Shown here: positions 40,801 through 51,658 of the stretch, in pieces
Layout: every line of letters begins with the position of its first letter
Position numbering within the stretch: the stretch's first letter is position 1
Source: Megalobrama amblycephala
Taxonomy: Eukaryota; Chordata; Actinopteri; Cypriniformes; Xenocyprididae
Reading direction: 5' to 3'
Assembly: GCF_018812025.1 (NCBI RefSeq)
Contig: NC_063050.1
Coordinates: forward strand, 12,875,037 to 12,939,036
Length of the DNA: 64,000 nt
Made by a program: the position numbers and the translations under genes
The notes under the pieces: generated by a model
Seen by the model: the letters and a program-made list of their open reading frames with translations, nothing else
Database searches by the model: none
What the model was told of the DNA's origin: nothing

Positions 40801-43233
40801 GATTTTTTTTCTCAAATTGATGTGACTCATTTTATGTTGGTCTGTCACGCAGAATCAGCTGCTCTGACTTTCATCAGCTACAAGACAATGGAGAATTTAC
40901 TGAAGCCTAACTTTTTGTTCAACACAACAAATGACACGATTAAAACCATGATGTCCACTGTGATCTCAGCTACTCTTTCCAATACCACCAACACTAATCT
41001 CACCATACCAGTCAACTTCACCTTCAAACACAAGGTGAGTTAATTTATCTGACTCCTACCAGCCACTGTTCTGATCAAGCAAAGTTTACTGTGAACCCAG
41101 AAAAAGATGTTTTGGAACTTGGAAAAATATTTTTTTCTCTGATACAATGTTGTGTCTACCCTGTGAAGTTCAATCCCAACGGTTCTCTGTCCTGTGTGTA
41201 CTGGAATATCAGCGAGTGGATTGTAGATGGCTGTTCTGTTTTAGAGACCAACAGCAGCTACACTGTGTGCTCCTGTGTTCATCTGTCAACATTCGCTCTT
41301 ATCATGCAATCCAGCAGACCACCAGAGGTACGAGAACATTTATAGTGACCACTGAAGAACAGCACAGATTTGGCACTCATGTACTCTGTCATGTTTTCTC
41401 AGAGCGACTCACTGCTGGAGATGTTGAATTTGGTGTGTGTGATCGTGGGGCTGGTGTTCTTCAGTTTGGCTCTGTTGACCTTTGCCCTTTGTCAGTGGAG
41501 TCCTGGAGTGAATAATGTGGCTCGAATCAACATCTGCATCAGTCTTCTGCTGGCTCACCTTCTGTTCCTGCTCACACAACAGTTCCTGAGACTCATACGC
41601 CGTCATCAGGTGAGAATGATGAAGGAGCCCTACAGCTCAGCACAGCCTCACTGAGAATCATCATAACCGTCTCTCTTGGTCTCCAGGTGTCGTGTGCCGT
41701 GATATCAGGTGTGCTGCACTTCCTCTTTCTCTCCGGCTTTGTGTGGATGTTCATTGAAGCTGTGCTGCTCTTCATCTGTGTGAAGAACCTATCACAGATC
41801 AGCTCCAAAAAGAGGGAGGTGCTTAGCAGTGGATTCCTGTGTGTGATTGGATATACAGTTGCTCTGGTTGTGGTGGCCGTGTCTGCCGGGCTTGTTCCTG
41901 AAGGCTACGGCAGCGAACAGTGAGTTGGTGTTATTTAAAGTCAATTTCATTAGAAGGAAATAAATCAGCTTGGGGCTTTTATGACATTTCTGCTATCTGA
42001 TAACAGTACAGATTTGCATACACTGTATAAATACAAACATGATTAAAAAGATAAGTCAGCACCTGAAATAGTATTTTTGACAAATTAATTTAGTTATTTT
42101 TTTGTTTTCCTCTAAACAGCTGCTGGATTAAAATGGATAAAGGTTTTATCTGGAGTTTTCTGGGTCCTGTTTGTGTCATACTAGCGGTAAGCACATTTCT
42201 TATTTCTCATTATTTTAATTTATATTAAAGGGAAAACAAGGTGATTAAGTATTCATTTTCTACTTTTCAGTTAAACACGATTCTCTTCATCTGCATCACC
42301 ATCAGGCTGAACTCAACTCTCAAAAATCTGAACGCTGAAGTTTCACAGATGAAACAAACCAAGTAAACATTATGATTTGATCACACCATAGAAAAATATA
42401 TGTAGTCAATAGTGACACATTAACTCTCTCTGTTTCTCTGCAGGATTATGGTATTTAAAACACTGGCTCAGTTTGTGGTTCTTGGTTGCTCCTGGATTCT
42501 GGGTTTCTTCACTAATGGCAGGAGGGAGCTGGAGATCCTCTTCCTGATCTTGAACTCCCAGCAGGGAACCTTCATCTTCCTGGTCTATTGTGTCCTCAAT
42601 AATGAGGTCAGACATCATTCAATTTACCATCATAATCCATGAGAAATCTGAATATGAAAGACTATTACAGTTGTTTTCATGGATGTTCTGTTATTTACAT
42701 TATTATATATTATATATTTTCTTATTTTGGCAATCCATGTCTTTTATAGAGAAATGTCAAGGGAAGTTGTGTAATCTGTTACTTTTCCTTTTCCATCCTG
42801 TGATGGAATGTTCAAATTAGCCAAAACTATTCAAACTGCAACTGTCAGAAATTCTCATATAAATATGCATTTGATCTGTCTGTCTGACTGCATGACAATC
42901 CTTTCAAACTCCAAGCTTTTAAAATGACTTCAAACTTTTAGGCCTGGCTTTCTCAAGCTTTTTTCTATTTTGTCCTCTGTAATTAATTAGGCGATTTTAT
43001 GATCCTGCGTTGGGGGAACTAACCCCCAACATATTTTCTTACCTGTTTATTATAATTCCACCATGTTGATGAGTTTCAGACGTTAAATTGATGTCATAAA
43101 ATCACTCAGCTCTTCTCGTCTCATTCTTGTCCAGGTCAGGCAGCAGTACAGGAAGTTCTTCAGATATCTTGGATATGTCTTTTCTGTGGACGCAAACAAC
43201 ACTGAGGATTACAAAATTATGACCAGGAAATAA
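26437..43233 (+). CDS. adhesion G-protein-coupled receptor, ADGRE (EMR/CD97)-like, with Cys-rich N-terminus
   Basis: Complete and open, 14 exons, 635 aa: 26437-26461, 28824-29102, 29176-29201, 29338-29406, 32262-32451, 40628-40744, 40853-41034, 41169-41327, 41403-41609, 41687-41919, 42120-42186, 42271-42362, 42444-42606, 43135-43233. The first two exons join into a signal peptide ([17 protein letters not shown]). Residues to about 101 hold 13 cysteines that fit no EGF pattern. Residues about 110-349 form the GAIN region. The GPS has Cys305, Trp308, Trp313, Cys318, Cys330, Cys332 and the cleavage triad His334-Leu335-Ser336, followed by a STFALIM tethered-agonist stretch. Seven helices follow, with the TM3 Cys and an ECL2 Cys (HCWI). 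LNAEVS and [10 protein letters not shown] are ADGRE-like. The tail is short (ends YKIMTRK). Known role of the family: adhesion-triggered signalling on leukocytes. Exon 8 starts at a GAAG acceptor lacking the codon present in the downstream copy. Confidence 0.88.
26995..28515. mobile_element. long foldback hAT-like element (CAGAGGTG ends)
   Basis: It starts CAGAGGTGTAGTCAAGACC and ends GGTCTGATCTTCACCTCTG. The two halves are long reverse complements (for example CATCATGGAGATGAGTGTTTG on the left, pairing with sequence near 28300 on the right). The flanking octamers do not match cleanly, so the duplication has decayed or the edge is off. Same family as 52686-53933 and 57543-58847. Confidence 0.6.
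27592..27793. repeat. 200-bp MITE-like palindrome nested in the foldback
   Basis: The left end GGCCTTTGCACACTGAGTCC is mirrored by GGACTCAGTGTGCAAAGGCC. It occupies the loop between the arms of the 26995-28515 element, so it inserted later. Confidence 0.75.
29588..29662. repeat. (TA)n microsatellite
   Basis: About 75 bp of uninterrupted TA dinucleotides in GPCR intron 4. Frames across it give only Ile-Tyr runs. Confidence 0.9.
29708..31985. repeat. 2.3-kb inverted-repeat element in GPCR intron 4
   Basis: The left end ATAGCTATGTTTCCATCCA is mirrored by TGGATGGAAACATAGCT at 31969-31985. It is interrupted by the hAT-like element at 30425-31222. No transposase is visible. Confidence 0.65.
30425..31222. 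mobile_element. hAT-type non-autonomous element with 8-bp target duplication
   Basis: The ends are CAGTGTTGGGG and CCCCAACACTG, flanked by the perfect direct repeat ATGTTAAC (30417-30424 and 31223-31230). Subterminal GTTACTTTT/AAAAAGTAAC motifs repeat many times. An 8-bp duplication is the hAT hallmark. No coding region remains. Confidence 0.85.
32536..33701. mobile_element. hAT-type element with 8-bp target duplication
   Basis: The ends are TAGGGATGTCC and GGACATCCCTA, flanked by AATCATTG at 32528-32535 and again at 33702-33709. GATCACGTGATCGG motifs lie near the right end. A second repeat end (ACCGTTGCACCCCTAA, about 33578-33593) is nested inside. It sits in GPCR intron 5. The longest frame shows no transposase motif. 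Confidence 0.8.
34748..34876. repeat. (TA)n/(TG)n microsatellite
   Basis: About 130 bp of TA repeats interspersed with GTGTG, inside the composite repeat of GPCR intron 5. The overlapping frames are low-complexity. Confidence 0.9.
36200..38150. repeat. degenerate tandem repeats in the composite element
   Basis: A module containing a CCAC(T/A)(A/G)GCTG(A/G)TGCCA core, then AGGCC...CCTCC and TGTTGGC, recurs about every 120-250 bp (for example near 37137, 37387, 37514, 37800, 37970). Copies have drifted. Such arrays are known in the subterminal parts of large DNA transposons; that reading is inference. Confidence 0.5.
38519..40229. repeat. 1.7-kb foldback element with about 500-bp arms
   Basis: The left end CTGTGTCCCAATTCAGG is mirrored by CCTGAATTGGGACACAG. 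Arms pair to around 39010 on the left and 39750 on the right, with a loop of about 700 bp. CTAT flanks both sides (possible short target duplication). It split a terminal module of the surrounding composite repeat. Confidence 0.8.
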
Positions 43234-43374
43234 AACATACTGCTCAAGTGCCATTAATATACAGGTGATGTTGTCATGATTCCAGTCTGTATTCCCCTGT
43301 CTTGTGGTTAAGGTCTTTTAAGTTTTTCTGTTAAATTGTTTGTGTGTTCACTTATTGTGTTTACACTCTCAGAA

Positions 43375-43380
43375 AATAAA
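43375..43380 (+). terminator. candidate polyadenylation hexamer of the adhesion GPCR
   Basis: AATAAA, about 140 bp after the stop codon and the first such hexamer downstream. It lies inside the terminal repeat of the 43363-46905 element, so the transposon may supply the 3' end of the transcript. Confidence 0.35.
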
Positions 43381-43597
43381 GTACAAAATTGTACCTTTAG
43401 GGGTACAATGGTACAAAGGTACAAATTTGTATCCTTGTGATTTGTACCTTAAGAGACCAGTTTTGTACCTTTGGTGACAATTTTGTACCTTTATTTAACT
43501 GTACAAAAATTGACCCTTCAAAAAGGGGACAAAATTGGCTTTGACAGCGTACAATCGTTGACTATAATGAGATGTATATATTTCACACACACACACA

Positions 43598-44826
43598 CAC
43601 ACACGCTGAATTAAAATCAGCATTTATTAAATCCTTTTCATTTTCACATTTTACAACATTTTATTTTAAACACATTTTTGAACATTCCATATGAGTCCAT
43701 CTTGCCGGGTGTTAAAAAGTAACACTGAAGCAGTGTTAAAGTTAATGAGATAATTGATTGATGATTGAGTGATGATTGACAATTAGTGGAGACACCTGAT
43801 GATAATAAGCAGAATCACTGAAGAAACAACAAGAGAAAAAGAGAGAGACACAACAACTACAACTGACTTCCAGACATTAAACATTATTACACTTATTATT
43901 AACCAGTTTGATTTGATTTCTGTCATACATCAACAAAAGTTCTCATTGAGAATTAACAGATGTTTAGATGTTAATGTTTTAATGAAAGTTTAGTTTGAAG
44001 TCACCATGATGGTGAAAAGCATTTCCTTTAGTTGGGCTCTTGACTCTATTTATTAACATTAATTTATCTCTGGCTGCTCCAACTTTGTGTTTGTAGAGCA
44101 CATTTGTTATGGCCAGAGAAACTATGATCTGAGCTGTGTTTCCCAAAAGTGCTGTGAGCCAAAGTTGATCAATTTAGGTTTACAACGCTTTGGGAAGCAC
44201 AGTCATAATGGTTGCGTTTTCTCATTGTGAAATGGCCAGATTCATTGGTGACGTCCAGCATTAACTGGTGATATAGATGTTATATTATTTCTTTATAGTA
44301 AATCTCTTTTACTGCTTGAGATCCAGCAGAGCTTTTATAATCTGAAGAGGGTTTTTTTGAAACACACACAGACATCAAGAATCTACATAACTAAATCAGG
44401 CCATCACATGATGATAAAATCATCATCAAATTATACTGTGACCATAACAAATGTGCTTTACAAACACAAAGTTGGAGCAGACAGAGATCAATTAATAATA
44501 AAAGGTAAAGAGTCAAGAGCCCAACTAAAGCAAACGCTGACCTCTTTCATGGTGACTTGAAATGAAACATTCATAAAACATTAATTAACACCTTTTTTCT
44601 CTCTTTTCTTCAATGTTTCTGCTTATTATCATCAGGTGTCTCCACTAATTGTCAATTATCACTCAATCATCAATCAATTATCTCATTAACTTTAACACTG
44701 CTTCAGTTTAACACCCGGCAAGATGGACTCATATGGAATGTTTAAAAATGTGTTTAAAATGAAATGTTGTAAAATGTGAAAATGAAAAGGATTTAATAAA
44801 TTCTGATTTTAATTCAGCGTGTGTGT
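43598..44826. repeat. foldback nested in the 3.5-kb element
   Basis: The left arm (CATATGAGTCCATCTTGCCGG, 43688-43708) is mirrored at 44716-44736. The interior has the AGACACCTGATGATAA / TTATCATCAGGTGTCT pair shared with the CAGAGGTG hAT-like family elsewhere in the window. Confidence 0.65.
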
Positions 44827-46323
44827 GTGTGTAAAATATATATATCTCATTATACACAAGTCCGCCGCGAACTCTATGGGCGCCGCCATCTTGCCTGCCG
44901 CCATTACTGCGTGCCTGCGAAGTGTGACGGTGTGACACTTGCCGGTGCCCTCTAATGACATTTCAATTAAAGCGCATCCTGCTCATTAAAGAAAATGTCT
45001 GGTGAAAGGGAACATGGGTAGATGATGTCAGGCAGTGGCCAAAACTTACCGATAAAGGTAATTTATTGACAACATAATGTAATAATGTAAAAATGTAATG
45101 TAATGTAATTAAGAAGTGTATTAATTGATGACAACAATAAAACCGAACGCTGTCATTACTAGCTGTGTTGCTAATATGTTCACAAGCTTCAAGTTTTAAA
45201 TAATTATTAGGCCATCCTTAAAAATATTCTTGTTTGCCATAACCCGACCGACCCTGTCAATTTAGGACCGACCCAATTAATTATTTTTTCCCCTTTTAGT
45301 CCGACCGACTTGCCGATTGTAATTGCGTTAAGACCCACGGATATTTTTTTTTTACTCTTCAAACAGCTAATACAAATGCAATAAAATGTGAGACACACGC
45401 AATTGACGCTTTTCACACGCTCTCACGCCACACATCCATTTTCTCACGCACAGAAAAATCGCGAAGTAAAGAGGACACAGAGACCGACAGACTAGACAGA
45501 GCAGGTTACTTATGATAGAAAAAAATCTGTCAATTTTATTACGAAATTAAAACAATAAATACCGTTTTGGTGCTTGTAAATGTGACATGCTAGAAATACA
45601 GATTAAAAAATATTACAACATCAAACGACGTTACGTATAATGTTATGTTCTTGTAAACATGTTTTTCAAAATGGATTTATGTATTCACACTTACCTTCGT
45701 CTTAGGTAAATCTCTCAGAAATGACCGAACGCTGTCAGCTAGCAGCCCCTCACACAGAACCTGTTTTGGCTGATATGTGTACTGTATTACATCTTTATTA
45801 TATTTTTACTTATATCGTTAAATAAAGTTGTTATTATAATAAAAAATGCATTATATTTAAATTGTTATTTTTAAATAATACTGCCAGCTGATAGGGCTCT
45901 CTGTATGTTTACAGCATTAAGTTAGGTGAGTTGTTTTTTTCTTGAGAAAAATTATAGCCTACCTAATATTTATCCAAATGAGTCAATATTAAATCAAATC
46001 ACAATAATAATTAAATAATAATAATTGAATAAAAATAATAAAAAAGTGTAGCTTACCAGAAATTGTAGCCTACCATGTAAACATTGTAATGTCACTAAAC
46101 CTAATAAAATTCAGCTTAGTTACTAAAATGTTTTGACAATCACAATACACTTAATGTGATGCAATAAAATATTTTTTTTTTTTTTACATTTTTTACGACC
46201 TACCGACCATTTTTTTATTTTTTTGGCTGTTACAGCAAACCAAAATATTTTTAAGGATGGCCTTAGCCACGACCAGTTGTAGCAATAAAATACATGTTCT
46301 TACAGGTATTCAAGATTATTTTA

Positions 46324-46554
46324 TTAATCATCTGGCATGTGATGAGCCACCTCGGTTATGTGTTTCATCCACTTTTGACGCACATCTTGGTCCTCCGCTC
46401 GACCAGGAACTCTGTGCAATCCGTATGGCAGTAAACATGGGCAGTCAATGTGCAACAAAGCTTCGTGGATTACACAAACGGTTTTATTCCAGGCCTGTAG
46501 TTTTGTGCTGTTGTTAAAACAACCAACCACACAACATGCTCTGCCCGGCATCAC
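46324..46554 (-). pseudogene. THAP-type zinc-finger fragment of a transposase-like protein
   Basis: A 76-codon frame beginning MMPGRACCVVGCFNNS and ending at a stop. It has the THAP pattern: an early Cys-x4-Cys (VVGC), a later Cys-x2-His (TVCVIH), then GLHRVP and a Trp after a basic stretch (RQKWMKHI). The spacing is that of the long THAP variant found in fish repeats, but the C-terminal half (AVPTF box) is missing. It lies between the terminal repeats of the 43363-46905 element. THAP domains are DNA-binding heads of P-element- and Kolobok-type transposases, so this is probably a relic of the element's own protein. A host THAP gene is unlikely because nothing follows in frame. Confidence 0.6.
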
Positions 46555-46927
46555 TGGACAGCATACATACTAAAAAAAACTATATAGCTAACATCTGCTA
46601 CAGCCTACGGGACCAACACGCTACTTCTGCTACTTCCTTAGCAGCAAGGCACGCAGTAATGGCGGCGCTGCTTTACTTCCGTGTTTCGCCGGATTTGTCT
46701 ATAGTCAACGATTGTACGCTGTCAAAGCCAATTTTGTCCCCTTTTTGAAGGGTCAATTTTTGTACTGTTAAATAAAGGTACAAAATTGTCACCAAAGGTA
46801 CAAAACTGGTCTCTTAAGGTACAAATCACAAGGGTACAAATTTGTACCTTTGTACCATTGTACCCCTAAAGGTACAATTTTGTACTTTATTTTTTGAGAG
46901 TGTAGATCCTGGTTCCTTATCTCCTTG

Positions 46928-47515
46928 GGTGCTTCTCAATATTCCACCTTGTTTCCTCGCTCCTCCGTCCTCCATCCTATGACCCGGACAACGATCGAGC
47001 TCAGCAATCTTAAAGGACATCTCAATTCTCTAACTGCACCATGAGGAGGTGTGGAACGAGGAGTGAGGAGGCTTCCCGAGGAGTTATGAGCGAGGGTAGA
47101 CTGGTGCATCCTTTCCGGAAGTCTTTCTCGTCGAGAAACCTGACGCACGCATACATTCTCCTCCCCCTTCATATCTGTCACAAGAATTTAAATGTATGCG
47201 TTACTTTTACAGTTTAAATAAACTTTATATCTCATATATTTCAATGGGGCATCTTGCTTTATTAATATTTATTATATTTTTTTTAAATAACCAAACTTTT
47301 AACAACATGTGGGTAGATCCCTCGAGCGCAGCTGATGATGCTTTGAAGGGACGCTAAAGGGAGCGAGGATATCATTCACTTGATCCAATTCCTCCGTCCT
47401 CGCATCTTTACCTTGCGTCCTTCCCTCTCATCCTGAAAGGGTGGAGCTAAGGACACAAGGAAAGGAAGCGAGGAGAAGAAACGAGGGTGCACAAGTAAGC
47501 ATTGAGAAGCACCCC
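46928..47515. repeat. inverted-repeat MITE
   Basis: The left end GGGTGCTTCTCAAT is mirrored by ATTGAGAAGCACCC, and CTTG flanks both sides. Arms include CTCCTCCGTCCTC-like runs. It splits another dispersed repeat whose halves end GTTCCTTATCTCC and start TCCTCGTTTGTTACC. Confidence 0.7.
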
Positions 47516-50500
47516 TTGCTATCCTCGTTTGTTACCATGGCCATTCGTTACCTGCACCTGTCCCTTGTTAGTCCCTTGATTTCCTTGTGTATTTATGCTC
47601 TTGTGTCTGTCATTGTTTTTGCATGTTTTGTGAAGCTGTTGTTCCTGTTCCTGGTATGGATTTTGATGTGGAATATCTTTGTTTGTGTTTTTGAAGTGAA
47701 TGTTGCAACATGTGGATTTTTTCTCCTCCTCTTCTGCTGCCTCATAACAGATGTTATATTTACAGTAAAATACACAACAGAATCAAATTTTTTGATGTTA
47801 AATTTAGTCTCAGTCTATTTCTTTATACCAGTCTTTTGATAAATACTGTTAACTGTATTTAATCGTTTTAACCCACGAGATGTTTTTGGTGGAGGGTGAA
47901 AAGCATATTCTTACAGACTGAGATCACTGTTGAGCTCTGAAAGCTCCTAGAAAAGACTGTTTCTTCTGTTTATATTACTTACGATATTCATATAGCAAAA
48001 CATATTTTCAGGAGGGAAGTTCACAGGATTTAAAGGTGTAGGGGATTTACCTTTTTAACTAAACAAATAACTATATATAAAATAAAAGCTGATATCTCAA
48101 AGTCTGTATTGTCATATATCTTGTATTTTTGTATTATAAAATAGGAATGATTGATTTTTGTTTTTGTTCAGGTTAGTACACGTTTCGTTGCAAAGTTATG
48201 TCTCAATAAACAGACAAAGCAAAAAGATCCATATAAAAGACTCCAGTTTGAGAAGAATATCCTAGTTTGCAAAATTAATATTTAAATCAAGCCATTTTCT
48301 GCAACATATCTGTATTTAAAGTGTAACATACAGAAATCTTAAAGGGGTCATGAACTGCATTATTCTATTATTTTATGTTTTCTGGGGTGCACTTATAATG
48401 TTATGATTTTTACCTCAAAAATTGTCATAATTTAGAAATAAAAGGCATTTTTCCTACGCTGATTTTATCTCTCTGATTTGAACGCTCTGTTTTAAGGGGC
48501 GTGTCTGCTGTGAGACTTCAATGTATACGCCTACTGCTGTGATTGGCTGACATATTTACATATGAAAATAGTTAAGTATTAATCTCTATGTGGAACTTTT
48601 TAGAAAACTGCTATTACAGTTCTCAAGGTTTACTAATCGTGAAAGTTTTGATGATAGCATTATATTTACATGAAAGGTTGATCACAGACATGTTGAGCAT
48701 GTTGAGCACATGAATGCAGTGACCTCGTCATTGTAACTTGATTTATGCACACTAACGAATGCTTTTGTCATAATAGAGCAAATACAATGTAAATAAGAGA
48801 TTGATCCCGTTGATTATAATGGGAGTTTTGGTGAGAGTCCAGAACTTATTCACAGTTTAAATAACAGATTATTTTCATCCTACTAAGAGAAACAATGTGA
48901 AGTTCACCATTTAGTCATAGGTTTGATTTACCGACAATAAATGATTTTGAGACAAAGACAACTGTCCACTGTAAAAAAAAAAAAAATAACTTTGACTTAT
49001 CTTATTTGCACTGATACAGTTATATTGTATTTATGTAAAATATTAAGAATGTTCAACTTGCCAAATTTAATGTTGTTTAAACAAAATTTAGTTTGCATAA
49101 CTTTATGAACGTATGGTGAACTTTGAAGTTGAAGTTTTCAGTACAAACGTTCCCTGTAAAATGACTTATTTAAGTTTAATTACTTAGAATATTAAGTACT
49201 TTAAACTTGACAAATGTATTTATTTATAAATAAATATATAGTGGTTCACTGTTTTTTTTTCTAGGCTTGATCATGTTTATGGGGCACAGTTTAACATATA
49301 TCAATGGTTCGTTTTAAAAAAACAAAACAAAAAAAACACATATTTTTTAAAAAAGCCATATTTTTCATACATTTTACCTTTATTCTACACCGCTGTTTCC
49401 ACTGACATTTGAACGGCCGGTATGACGCCCTGGTTCTATGATACCACGCCCTCGGAAATACGCAATGGGCTCAGATTGGTTAGCTGACCCAGTGTGTTGT
49501 GATTCGTTAAAGCACCCGGAAACGCCATGCCCCTTACCATTACGGGCAATAGTTGCATGCTTTCGGTGGAAATCCGTAAGGTAAATAACGGCATCAATAT
49601 CGCAGTATCAATTTGAGCCCGAATCAGACCCAGATAGCAGTAATGAAGAGGGTCAAGCAGAACTTCTGCAAGCACGACTTTTAAAGGATGTTTCTGAATG
49701 GTTAGTGTTTCCTTTTGTACTTGTATTAAAGTGTTTAGATATGTTTAGGTAACTGCATTTTAAGGAAACATGGCATTCAGATTTTCGCAGTCAGTTTGTG
49801 CTGGGGGATTTCAGCATATGGTTTTGTTTTGGGGGGTTATTGCTGCTAGTTCTTGCCCAGAACAGAACCATACTGCCAATACAAACTCATATTTGATGAT
49901 AGTGGTCCTGACAGAAGCTTAATTCCTTTTTTTTTTAATACACAAACATCAAGAATAAACATATGAATCAACAGTGGTGACATGCTTTATACCACAGTGC
50001 ACCCTGGGAGCCACCATAGTATAAAACTGTATTTAAAACAGCAGATTTAAAAAAAAAAAAAAAACTTTTGGTCAATTATGAAATTCATCAATCAATTTAC
50101 AATGATTAAAACTTTATCATCTCACCATCTTTGATTATGGCTTGTTTTACACTGTTACAAAAACCTGACATAAAAAGCCAAGTCAAACTGCCCAACTAAA
50201 TGAAACACAGATTACCATAATGGTGATGATTACATCTAATGGTGATCATATGTAAACCTCTGTTAATTCTCAAAAGAACTTCAAAAGTCAGTCTGGTTTG
50301 TAATAAGAGAGATTTAATGTCTTTTCAGTTGATTTCATCTAAGGCTGTGACTGAAGTCAGTTGTAGTTCTTGTGTCTCTCTTACCTTTAGTGTTTCTGCT
50401 CGTTATCATCAGGTGTCTTCAATAATTGAACAATCATCACTCAGTTAATCACTTAAGTACCTGATTAACTCTAACAGTGTTACTTCAGTGCTTCAGTGTT

Positions 50501-51658
50501 ACTTTAACACCCTGCGGGTGGTTCCCATATGAACACAGAGCGATGTTATTTAACACCGGGGAATTTACTGTACTGTGGGATCTAACCCAGGGTTAGATCT
50601 CCAACCCTGCTCCTGAATAGCTACCATCCTGCAAGCTTTAGTTCCAACCCTGCTATAACACACCTGTCTGCAATTATCAAGCAACCCTGAACACCTTGAA
50701 TAGCTGGTTCAGTTGTGTTTGATTGGGGTTGGAGCTGAAATCTGCAGGATGGTTGGTGCTTCTTAAATGGAAGGCTGCATCCTACAAAGGCTGCATATTT
50801 TGGCAGCCACGTCATCAAATGTTGCTGAAGCCCATCTCACTCGGAAGAATCCTTGGAAAGCAGCTTTCAGTTGACGTCCTTCTTTCAGCCTGTTGCAGCC
50901 TGTTGCATTGGATGTATTCTTCGCCAAAGCCACTGGAAGGCAAGCCTGCAACCTTTAGCCAAAACAGCGTAACGGCTAATGCTAACGCTCTGCCGGTACG
51001 CAGGGAAGGAGTTTTGAACGGCGACCACTGAAGTCACTACCATTACAGGATAGGCTGAGAGGTGAGCACGTGATTAAGTTAGCCGTTACGCTTTCTCCAA
51101 TGGTAAGAGATACAGACCCTCTCATCTCCCTATAATATACAATCTCTGTCCTTCGTGGCCTTAAATTACCCAAACTCCTTTGAAATTAACAAAAATAAAC
51201 TGATTGAAAATAAGTCTGTACTGAGTTTATTATAAAATGTAAAACAAAATAATGTTTCCGGACATGAAAGTATAGATGTTATGTTTTGCTTTGCTGTGAA
51301 TTTAACACTAAACTGCCAATAATGTAAGCCACTGGGAGACATCAGACGGCTGTCATTCACTGTATTGCATTCATAGAAAGCCAGTTAATAGAAAGATTTG
51401 TAACACAAAGTATTTTTCCAAAACTAAAACATTTTTGACATAGCTCTGGACCAAGAAGGATGCAGCCTTCCGTTTGAGAAGCATCCAGTAGCTCTCCATG
51501 AGCAGGATTGGAGACCCCTGATCTAATATTTGACCTCCTGAGATAAAAACCCAACAATAGTGAATAGTCATTTTATTTGCTTGTCTTTTTTGCAAATTGA
51601 ATGATTGAATTGGACTTTAATAAAAAAATATATATATATTGTAAATAAACTAATATAG
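47516..51658. other. spacer between the GPCR and its broken copy; repeats only
   Basis: I see no exon that joins to either GPCR copy. Contents include a dispersed repeat at about 47516-47620 (a relative lies at 54325-54400), a hydrophobic open frame at 47441-47839 judged non-genic, a CAGAGGTG-family arm at about 49920-50560, and the nested element at 50602-51524. Confidence 0.5.
50602..51524. repeat. nested pair of inverted-repeat elements
   Basis: The outer ends are AGATCTCCAACCCTGCTCCTG and GAGCAGGATTGGAGACC. An inner element is bounded by GCTTCTTAAATGGAAGGCTG (from 50757) and CAGCCTTCCGTTTGAGAAGC (to about 51483). No coding content. Confidence 0.6.

Larger units (their letters stand above)
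43363..46905. mobile_element. 3.5-kb inverted-repeat element carrying a THAP fragment
   Basis: About 200-bp terminal inverted repeats: 43363-43565 (ACACTCTCAGAAAATAAAG, then many GTACAAATTTGTACC-like motifs) mirrored at 46702-46905 (CTTTATTTTTTGAGAGTGT). Inside are a second foldback (about 43598-44825) and, on the minus strand, a THAP-type finger fragment. It begins about 130 bp after the GPCR stop codon. Confidence 0.7.

Noticed and set aside
47441..47839. 132-codon hydrophobic open frame on the plus strand
   Set aside because: It overlaps a MITE end and a dispersed repeat also seen near 54325-54400. The hydrophobicity comes from T-rich sequence, and no start context or splice link supports a gene.
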